Shown here one piece after another: positions 57,383 to 64,000 of a stretch of DNA of 64,000 nucleotides. The number at the start of each line of letters is the position of its first letter. Within the stretch, counting starts at the first letter, position 1. The position numbers and the translations under genes are program-made. The stretch covers positions 558,001 to 622,000 of the forward strand of contig NZ_SSMD01000001.1 of the NCBI RefSeq assembly GCF_004799325.1, given 5' to 3'. Source of the DNA: Thalassobius vesicularis. GTDB lineage: Bacteria; Pseudomonadota; Alphaproteobacteria; Rhodobacterales; Rhodobacteraceae. The notes beneath the pieces are model-generated. The model saw only the letters and a program-made list of their open reading frames with translations. It was not told the origin of the DNA and made no database searches.

Positions 57383-60302
57383 GCCTTCGGACAAGCCTCG
57401 CGTCTTTGGCATCCCTTTGGGGGTGGATTTCCCGCGCGCCTTGGTCCGGGGCCTGTCGCAGCGCCACGAAGGCCGCCCACCCGAGGCGCTGGCCCGCACG
57501 CAACTGGTGCTGAACACACGCCGAATGCAGCGCCGCGTCCGCGATCTGTTCGACGCTGGCCCCGCGCTGCTGTTGCCCCGCCTGCAACTGGTCACCGACC
57601 TGTCGCTGGGTGCCGGTTTGCCGCAAATCCCCCCGCCCGTGCCCCCGCTGCGCAGGCGACTGGAGATCACGCAGCTTGTCTCGGCCCTGCTGGAGACCGA
57701 ACCGGACCTGGCGCCTCGCTCCTCGCTTTACGATCTGGCCGACAGTCTGGCCGCCCTGCTGGACGAAATGCACGGCGAGGGCGTGGACCCCGAAACCATC
57801 CAGACGCTGGACGTCAGCGACGAGTCCGGCCACTGGAAACGCGCGCTGCGGTTCCTGGACATCGTCCAGCACTATTTCGACAACACACTTGAGGCGCCCG
57901 ACAAGGAAACCCGCCAGCGCATGGTGATCGAGACGCTGGCAGAGATCTGGCAAGCCTCCCCGCCGCAAAACCCGGTGATCATCGCGGGCTCGACCGGGTC
58001 GCGCGGCACGACGATGCAGCTGATGCGCGCCGTGGCCAAGCTGCCGCAAGGTGCGATCGTGTTGCCCGGCTTTGACTTCGACATGCCGCTGTCGGGCTGG
58101 GACGACCTGGCCGACCCGCTTAGCTCCGAGGACCACCCGCAATACCGGTTCCGCAAGCTGATGGACGAGCTTGGCCTTGCCCCTCAGGACGTCCAGCCAT
58201 GGGACGACAGCATTGGTATCTGTCCGGAGCGGAACACGCTCGTCTCTCTGGCGTTGCGGCCCGCGCCGGTGACAGACAGATGGCTGACCGAGGGGCCGTC
58301 GCTGCCTGATCTGTCCACGGCGATGGAGCGCGTCACGCTGCTAGAGGCCCCCTCGCAGCGCGAAGAGGCGTTGGCGATCGCCATGCGTCTGCGCCAGGCC
58401 GCGGCCGAGGGGATCACCGCCGCGCTGATCACGCCCGACCGGATGCTGACGCGGCAGGTGACGGCCACCCTAGCGCGCTGGAATATCGTCCCCGATGACA
58501 GCGCGGGCACGCCGTTGCAGCTGTCGCCTCCGGGGCGGTTCCTGCGGCACGTTTCGGCTCTGTTTCACCAGAAACTGACCTCGGAATCGCTGCTGACCCT
58601 GCTGTTTCACCCGCTGACCCACTCGGGTGGCGGGCGCGGTCCGCACCTGCGCTGGTCGCGCGAGTTGGAGCTGCACATCCGCCGCAAGGGCATCCCTTAT
58701 CCGACCCCCGACACCCTACGCGCCTTTGCCGTCAGGCATGAGGGATCCGCCGATTGGATCGAGTGGGTGATCGCCTGTTTCGTGGATCAGATCGCCGACA
58801 CGATGCCCCTGACCGACTGGCTGGACCGGCACCTTGCCCTGGCCGAGGCGCTGGCTGATGGCTCGACCCCCGAACGGCAGTCCGAGCTTTGGAAGGAAGA
58901 CGCCGGGCGCAGCGCGCGCAAAACCGTTGACGAACTGGTGCAGGAATCCAACAGCGGCGGCGAGATGAACGCCCGCGATTATGCCGACATGTTCGGCGCG
59001 ATCCTGTCCCGGCAAGAGGTCCGCAACCCGGACACGCCCCACGCAAACATCCTGATTTGGGGTACGCTGGAGGCACGCGTTCAAGGCGCCGATCTGCTGA
59101 TCCTGGCCGGGCTGAACGAGGGCAGCTGGCCCGAGGCACCCTCGCCCGATCCGTGGCTGAACCGGCAGATGCGGCTGAAATCGGGTCTGTTGTTGCCCGA
59201 GCGTCGAATCGGCCTGTCCGCCCACGACTTTCAGCAGGCTATCGCCGCGCCCGAGGTGTGGCTAACCCGCTCGATCCGCTCGGACGATGCGCAAACGGTG
59301 CCGTCGCGCTGGGTCAACCGCGTCATGAACCTGCTGAACGGGCTGCCGGAACAGGATGGCCCCGCCGCGTTGCAAGGCGCGCGGGATCGGGGTGCCGGAT
59401 GGCTTCTCATGGCGCGCGAGCTTGAAAAACCCGGCCAAACCGACCCCGCCCAGCGCCCATCCCCGTGCCCGCCCGCCGAAGCGCGGTTGCGCGAGATGTC
59501 GGTGACGGATGTGTCGAAACTGATCCGCGACCCCTATTTCGTCTACGCCAAGCGCATCCTGAATCTGCGCCCGCTGGACCCGTTGATGAAAGTGCCCGAC
59601 GCGATGCTGCGCGGTACCATCCTGCACAGCGTGTTCGAGGCGTTCATCAAGGACTCTGCCCCCGACCAATTGACCGCCGCGCGCCTGAACCAGATCGCGC
59701 AAGAGGTGCTGGACGCCAAGGCCCCCTGGCCCGAGATCCGCAGCCTCTGGCTTGCGCGGATCGCGCGGATTTCCGACTGGTTCGTGCAGCAGGAACTGAA
59801 ACGCCGCGAGACCTCCAACCCCGCCCGGCTAGAGGCTGACGGCAAGGCCGAGCTGCCCGCGCTTGGCTTTACCCTGACCGGCAAGGCCGACCGTATCGAC
59901 GTGGACGACCACGGGCAGGCGGTGATCTACGACTATAAGACCTCGACCCCGCCATCGAAGAAACAACAGCAACAGTTCGACAAGCAGCTGCTGCTTGAGG
60001 CCGCGATGCTGGAGCGCGGCGGCTTTGATCCCATCGGCCCGCTGAAAGTGGCCGCCGCGATCTATATTGGCCTTGGCGCCAGCCCGGTCGAGGCGCCCGC
60101 GCCGCTGGAGACTGAGCCCGCGGATGTGGTCTGGCAGAAGTTCCAAAACCTGATTTCGGCCTATTTAGAGCCTGATAAAGGCTTCACCGCCCGCCGCGCG
60201 ATGTTCAAGGAACAGGATGTTTCCGACTACGATCCGCTGTCGCGCTTTGGCGAGTGGGATTTGACCTCGGACCCCGTCAAAGAGGACCTGAGCGATGCGT
60301 GA
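57375..60302 (+). CDS. addB: double-strand-break repair protein AddB
   Basis: 975 residues, alphaproteobacterial AddB. It contains a degenerate helicase-like region (AREQALAIAMRLRQAAAEGITAALITPDRML in part) and ILIWGTLEARVQGADLLILAGLNEGSWPEAP. The C-terminal PD-(D/E)xK nuclease is in MLRGTILHSVFEAFIK, GKADRIDVDDHGQAVIYDYKTS and QFDKQLLLEAAML. With AddA it resects broken ends for RecA. It overlaps addA by 8 bp. Confidence 0.93.
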   Translation: MFEPSDKPRVFGIPLGVDFPRALVRGLSQRHEGRPPEALARTQLVLNTRRMQRRVRDLFDAGPALLLPRLQLVTDLSLGAGLPQIPPPVPPLRRRLEITQLVSALLETEPDLAPRSSLYDLADSLAALLDEMHGEGVDPETIQTLDVSDESGHWKRALRFLDIVQHYFDNTLEAPDKETRQRMVIETLAEIWQASPPQNPVIIAGSTGSRGTTMQLMRAVAKLPQGAIVLPGFDFDMPLSGWDDLADPLSSEDHPQYRFRKLMDELGLAPQDVQPWDDSIGICPERNTLVSLALRPAPVTDRWLTEGPSLPDLSTAMERVTLLEAPSQREEALAIAMRLRQAAAEGITAALITPDRMLTRQVTATLARWNIVPDDSAGTPLQLSPPGRFLRHVSALFHQKLTSESLLTLLFHPLTHSGGGRGPHLRWSRELELHIRRKGIPYPTPDTLRAFAVRHEGSADWIEWVIACFVDQIADTMPLTDWLDRHLALAEALADGSTPERQSELWKEDAGRSARKTVDELVQESNSGGEMNARDYADMFGAILSRQEVRNPDTPHANILIWGTLEARVQGADLLILAGLNEGSWPEAPSPDPWLNRQMRLKSGLLLPERRIGLSAHDFQQAIAAPEVWLTRSIRSDDAQTVPSRWVNRVMNLLNGLPEQDGPAALQGARDRGAGWLLMARELEKPGQTDPAQRPSPCPPAEARLREMSVTDVSKLIRDPYFVYAKRILNLRPLDPLMKVPDAMLRGTILHSVFEAFIKDSAPDQLTAARLNQIAQEVLDAKAPWPEIRSLWLARIARISDWFVQQELKRRETSNPARLEADGKAELPALGFTLTGKADRIDVDDHGQAVIYDYKTSTPPSKKQQQQFDKQLLLEAAMLERGGFDPIGPLKVAAAIYIGLGASPVEAPAPLETEPADVVWQKFQNLISAYLEPDKGFTARRAMFKEQDVSDYDPLSRFGEWDLTSDPVKEDLSDA

Positions 60303-63300
60303 CGATGCAACCGAAGCCCAGGTTCAGGCGGCCCGGCCCGATTGGTCCACCTGGCTGTCCGCAAATGCGGGGTCCGGCAAAACCCGCGTTCTGACCGACC
60401 GCGTGGCGCGCCTGTTGCTGCGCAAGGTCCAGCCGCAGCACATCCTGTGCCTGACCTACACCAAGGCCGCCGCCTCTGAGATGCAGAACCGGTTGTTCAA
60501 GCGTCTGGGCGAGTGGGCCATGCTGCGCGACGATGACCTGCGCCACCAACTGGTTGATCTGGGGGTCGAAGGCGACGTCACCTCCGAGGAACTGCGAAAC
60601 GCCCGCACCCTGTTTGCCCGCGCCATCGAGACGCCGGGCGGGCTGAAAATCCAGACCATCCACTCGTTCTGCGCCTCGCTGCTGCGCCGCTTTCCGCTAG
60701 AGGCAAAGGTCAGCCCGCAATTCACCGAGATGGAGGATCGCGCCGCCGCGCTGCTGCAAGAAGAAGTCCTGCGCGAGATCGCCGAGGGCCCCCAGCGGCA
60801 CAAGCTGGAGGCCGTCGCCGCCTATGTCACCAGCAACGATTTCGCCGGGCTGACACGAGATCTGGTCGGGCGGCGGGCAGAATTTCAGCCGCCGATGACG
60901 CTGCCCGCCTGCCTGGAACGGCTGGGCGTCCCAGAGGATTACACCGAAGCCGCCCTGCTGGCCGAGGTCTTTCTGGGCGGCGAGGTCGAGCTTTTGGCCG
61001 AGATCTTGCCCGTCCTGAATGCTGGCACCACGAATGACGTAAAGGCCGCGACCCAGCTGGCCACCGTCACCGGGCCGGGGCTGGACGCGATGCAAACCCT
61101 CGAAGGGGTGTTCCTGAACAAGTCCGGCCAAAAGGCGTTTCAGGCCAAGATAGGCTCTTTCCCGACCAAGGATACCCGCCCACTGCTGGGCACGAAGCTG
61201 GACCAGCTAGAGGCGCTGATGCGCCGGGTCGAGGATGCGCGCCCCCGGCGGCTGGCGCTTGCTGCGGCGCGCAAGACCGCCGTTTTGCACGATTTCGCGG
61301 GGCTGTTCCTGCCCACCTACGAACGCAAGAAGCAAGAGCGCGGCTGGCTGGATTTCGACGACCTGATCCTGCGCGCCCGCGATCTGCTGACCGACCCGAC
61401 CGTCGCCGCGTGGGTGCTGTACCGATTGGACGGCGGGATCGACCACATTCTGGTGGACGAGGCGCAGGATACCTCGCCGGCGCAGTGGCGCGTGATCGAG
61501 TTGCTGGCGCAGGAATTCACCAGCGGCGAGGGTGCCCGCGGCGGGGCCGAACGCACGATCTTCGTGGTGGGCGACAAGAAACAGTCGATCTACTCGTTCC
61601 AGGGCGCCGATCCGCGCGAGTTCGACCGGATGCAGGCCGAATTCGCCGCGCGCCTGGATGGCACGGACCGCCCGCTTGCGCAGAAAGAACTGAAATACTC
61701 GTTCCGCTCGTCTCAGGCCGTTCTGGGGTTGGTGGATGAAACCTTCCGCAACCACGCGGACTCGGGCTTTCCGGACACCGGCCAGCACATCGCCTTCAAG
61801 GGCCAGATGCCCGGCCGGGTCGATATCTGGCCCGTCATCGCCAAGGTGAAAGACGACACCGAGGAGGAATGGGACGATCCCGTCGACAGGCTGAGCGAAA
61901 AGCACCACAACGTGCGCCTGGCCGAGCATATCGCCGACACGATCGAACGCCTGATCCGCGACCGCCACCCGATCCCCGAAGAGATCGGCCATAGCGGGAC
62001 GTACCGGATGCGCGCGGTGACTCCGGGTGATTTTCTGGTGCTGGTGCGCAAACGCTCGGGCCTGTTCCCCGAGATCATCCGCGCCTGCAAGGCCCGCAAC
62101 CTGGACATCGCCGGGGCTGACCGGATGAAGGTCGGGGCCGAACTGGCGGTCAAGGATCTGGCCGCGCTTTTGTCGTTCCTCTCTACGCCCGAAGACAGCT
62201 TTAGCCTGGCCGTCGCGCTGAAATCCCCGCTGTTTGGGTGGTCGGAAAAGCAGCTGTTCCAACTGGCGCACAGCCGCAAAGAGCCGTTCCTGTGGGAAGC
62301 GATGCGTAAACGCGCCGCCGAGTATCCGGCGGAAATGGCCGTGCTGGACGATCTACGTGGCCAAACCGACTTCTTGCGCCCCTACGACCTGATCGAGCGC
62401 ATTCTGACCCTGCATGACGGCCGCCGCAAACTGCTGGCCCGCCTTGGGGTCGAGGCCGAGGACGGCATCAACGCCTTCCTCGCGCAGGCGCTGGCGTATG
62501 AGCGGAACGCGATCCCCAGCCTCAAGGGCTTTCTGGAATGGATGGTGACCGACGATCTGGAGATCAAGCGCCAGATGGACGCCGCGCAGGACCAGATCCG
62601 CGTCATGACGGTGCACGGCGCCAAGGGGCTGGAGGCTCCGATCGTGATCCTGCCCGACGCACTGAACCGGCCCTCGCCCAATCGCGGGGATGTGCAGGTC
62701 GTGGACGGCGCGCCCTACTGGAAACCGCCTAGCAGTGACCTGCCCCCCCTGCTGGACGCCGCCCGCGCCGAGGATGCCGCGCGAGAGCAGGCCGAAAGCG
62801 ACCGGCTGCTTTACGTCGCCATGACGCGCGCCGAAAAGTGGCTGATGCTGGCCGGTGCTGGCGACTGGAAAGAGGGCGACGGCAGTTGGTACGACAAGGT
62901 CCGTCAGGCCGCGCTTCGGCTTGGGGCCGGGGCGCTGCCCACGCCTGCTGGTGAGGGGTTGGGCCTGTCTGTGGGTGACTGGACGCCGCCCGTGTCAGAA
63001 CCCGAGGGGCAGGCAGCGCAGACCGAAACGATCTTGCCCGGATATTTCACCGAACCCGCGACGCAGCCCGAGAAGACCACGGGCACGCTCAGCCCCTCGG
63101 ATCTGGGCGGCGCCAAGGCCCTTGCCGGAGAGGCAGGCCTAGACGAAGAGGCCGCGATGGAGCGCGGCAGCTGGTTGCACGCCCTGTTGGAACACCTGCC
63201 CGGCACCGACCCCGACGACTGGCCGACCGTTGCGCAGGTTGTCTGCGACGGCAGCCCTCAAACCGAAGAACTGCTGTCCGAGGCGGCGGGCGTTCTGGGC

Positions 63301-63648
63301 AATCCGGCGCTTGGCTTTCTGTTCGGCCCGGACTCGCTGCCCGAGGTGCCGGTGACCGCCGACCTGCCCGGCCTTGGGCGGCGGATGCATGGCGTGATCG
63401 ACCGGCTGGTGCTGACCTCGGACCGGGTGCTGATCGTCGATTACAAGACAAACGCCGTTGTACCAAATCGCCCCGAAAACGTACCAGATGGCCTGCTGCG
63501 GCAGTTGGGGGCATATGCCGTGGCGCTGGCGCAGATTTACCCGGACCGGCGGATCGAGACGGCAATCCTGTGGACAAGAACCGCGGAATTGATGCTGCTG
63601 CCCACTGAATTGACGACTGCGGCACTGGAACAGGTGACGCTCCCTTGA
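60295..63648 (+). CDS. addA: double-strand-break repair helicase-nuclease AddA
   Basis: 1117 residues, UvrD/Rep-type helicase. Motif I WLSANAGSGKTRVLTDRVARL, Ia LCLTYTKAAASEMQNRL, II ILVDEAQDTSPAQW, III VVGDKKQSIYSFQGADP, V IRVMTVHGAKGLEAPIVIL and VI RLLYVAMTRAEKWLMLAG are intact. The C-terminal nuclease is marked by GSWLHALLEHLPG, HGVIDRLVL and VLIVDYKTN. It forms the AddAB complex. Confidence 0.95.
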   Translation: MRDDATEAQVQAARPDWSTWLSANAGSGKTRVLTDRVARLLLRKVQPQHILCLTYTKAAASEMQNRLFKRLGEWAMLRDDDLRHQLVDLGVEGDVTSEELRNARTLFARAIETPGGLKIQTIHSFCASLLRRFPLEAKVSPQFTEMEDRAAALLQEEVLREIAEGPQRHKLEAVAAYVTSNDFAGLTRDLVGRRAEFQPPMTLPACLERLGVPEDYTEAALLAEVFLGGEVELLAEILPVLNAGTTNDVKAATQLATVTGPGLDAMQTLEGVFLNKSGQKAFQAKIGSFPTKDTRPLLGTKLDQLEALMRRVEDARPRRLALAAARKTAVLHDFAGLFLPTYERKKQERGWLDFDDLILRARDLLTDPTVAAWVLYRLDGGIDHILVDEAQDTSPAQWRVIELLAQEFTSGEGARGGAERTIFVVGDKKQSIYSFQGADPREFDRMQAEFAARLDGTDRPLAQKELKYSFRSSQAVLGLVDETFRNHADSGFPDTGQHIAFKGQMPGRVDIWPVIAKVKDDTEEEWDDPVDRLSEKHHNVRLAEHIADTIERLIRDRHPIPEEIGHSGTYRMRAVTPGDFLVLVRKRSGLFPEIIRACKARNLDIAGADRMKVGAELAVKDLAALLSFLSTPEDSFSLAVALKSPLFGWSEKQLFQLAHSRKEPFLWEAMRKRAAEYPAEMAVLDDLRGQTDFLRPYDLIERILTLHDGRRKLLARLGVEAEDGINAFLAQALAYERNAIPSLKGFLEWMVTDDLEIKRQMDAAQDQIRVMTVHGAKGLEAPIVILPDALNRPSPNRGDVQVVDGAPYWKPPSSDLPPLLDAARAEDAAREQAESDRLLYVAMTRAEKWLMLAGAGDWKEGDGSWYDKVRQAALRLGAGALPTPAGEGLGLSVGDWTPPVSEPEGQAAQTETILPGYFTEPATQPEKTTGTLSPSDLGGAKALAGEAGLDEEAAMERGSWLHALLEHLPGTDPDDWPTVAQVVCDGSPQTEELLSEAAGVLGNPALGFLFGPDSLPEVPVTADLPGLGRRMHGVIDRLVLTSDRVLIVDYKTNAVVPNRPENVPDGLLRQLGAYAVALAQIYPDRRIETAILWTRTAELMLLPTELTTAALEQVTLP

Positions 63649-63706
63649 CGCTGGGGGGGTTGCTTTCTAGGTTCCTCTCCAAACCCACTCTTTCAGGAGA
63701 ACTGAT

Positions 63707-64000
63707 ATGGCCACCGTCGCCGTTACCGATGCAACCTTCGACGCCGAAGTCAAAAACTCGGACATCCCCGTTGTGGTGGATTTCTGGGCGGAATGGTGCG
63801 GCCCCTGCAAACAGATCGGCCCGTCGCTGGAAGAGCTGGCGAAAGAGCTGGAAGGCAAGGTGAAGATCGCCAAGGTCGACGTGGACCAGAATCCGAACTC
63901 GGCCGCTGCAATGGGTGTGCGTGGCATCCCCGCGCTGTTCATCTTCAAGGACGGTCAGGTGGTTTCGAACCGCGCTGGCGCCGCGCCCAAGGCCGCGCTG
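63707..64000 (+). CDS. trxA: thioredoxin, N-terminal part (cut by window edge)
   Basis: 98 residues are visible. [27 protein letters not shown] carries the CGPC redox site, and [16 protein letters not shown] has the conserved cis-proline. Start follows CAGGAGAACTGAT. Last gene of the divL-tsaE-amgK-murU-addBA-trxA run. Only the C-terminal helix is missing. Confidence 0.95.
   Translation, partial: MATVAVTDATFDAEVKNSDIPVVVDFWAEWCGPCKQIGPSLEELAKELEGKVKIAKVDVDQNPNSAAAMGVRGIPALFIFKDGQVVSNRAGAAPKAAL

Noticed and set aside
63645-63863. A 72-codon plus-strand frame overlapping the thioredoxin start.
   Set aside because: It lies in a different frame from trxA, whose CGPC motif and ribosome site are clear.

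Overview
The window is high-GC DNA of an alphaproteobacterium, most likely family Rhodobacteraceae (Roseobacter group). Evidence: a RegB/RegA/SenC (Prr) redox locus, a Mic60-HemY-HemD block beside tsaD, a DivL-like PAS gene preceded by a perfect CtrA box and followed by tsaE-amgK-murU-addB-addA-trxA, and several TRAP and ABC uptake systems. No insertion sequence, prophage, CRISPR array or rRNA was seen. One tRNA gene, tRNA-Thr(CGT), is present.

Layout. 1-2130: N-terminal part of a catechol 2,3-dioxygenase, its reactivating ferredoxin, a divergent FCD-type GntR regulator and a peroxiredoxin-like gene. 2131-7068: a 300-bp leader with a duplicated hairpin element, then a complete branched-chain-amino-acid-type (HAAT) ABC importer. 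7086-10172: a giant permease fused to FG-GAP repeats and an ASPIC/UnbV domain. 10187-13588: a locally AT-richer island with a poly-G tract, two secreted surface proteins, two sulfotransferases and a sulfotransferase fragment. 13589-27508: two Sel1-repeat proteins and a type II secretion system split over both strands (gspO; gspGHIJKLM; a TPR lipoprotein; gspC; gspDEF). 27640-34109: a TetR regulator, a shikimate/quinate dehydrogenase, a TRAP transporter and 3-dehydroshikimate dehydratase, which together read as an uptake and conversion route from quinate/shikimate to protocatechuate. 34110-42894: a glutamine-synthetase-like enzyme, the tRNA, hemY, mic60, hemD, tsaD, small housekeeping genes and glmM.

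43055-47301 is the most unusual region. After a decayed nucleotide-sugar epimerase/dehydratase pseudogene come four small genes in a row. All four encode a near-identical twin-arginine leader (RR-[DE]-x-L, then V-G-K-Y, then an Ala-rich segment) followed by a loop with exactly eight residues between two cysteines, C-x3-[NY]-P-[PW]-x2-C, and then different Gly-, Asn- or Trp-rich tails. Directly downstream are a PqqD/RRE-HPr-kinase-like fusion and a nucleotidyltransferase. This looks like a family of exported, possibly modified peptides with a dedicated kinase/nucleotidyltransferase pair, and it lacks the usual RiPP cyclases or proteases.

47514-64000 is core genome: DUF2853, ahcY, an FkbM methyltransferase, an HD hydrolase, regA-senC-regB, the DivL-like gene, tsaE, amgK, murU, addB, addA and the start of trxA. 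All functions are inferred from sequence recognition alone; no database search was run.
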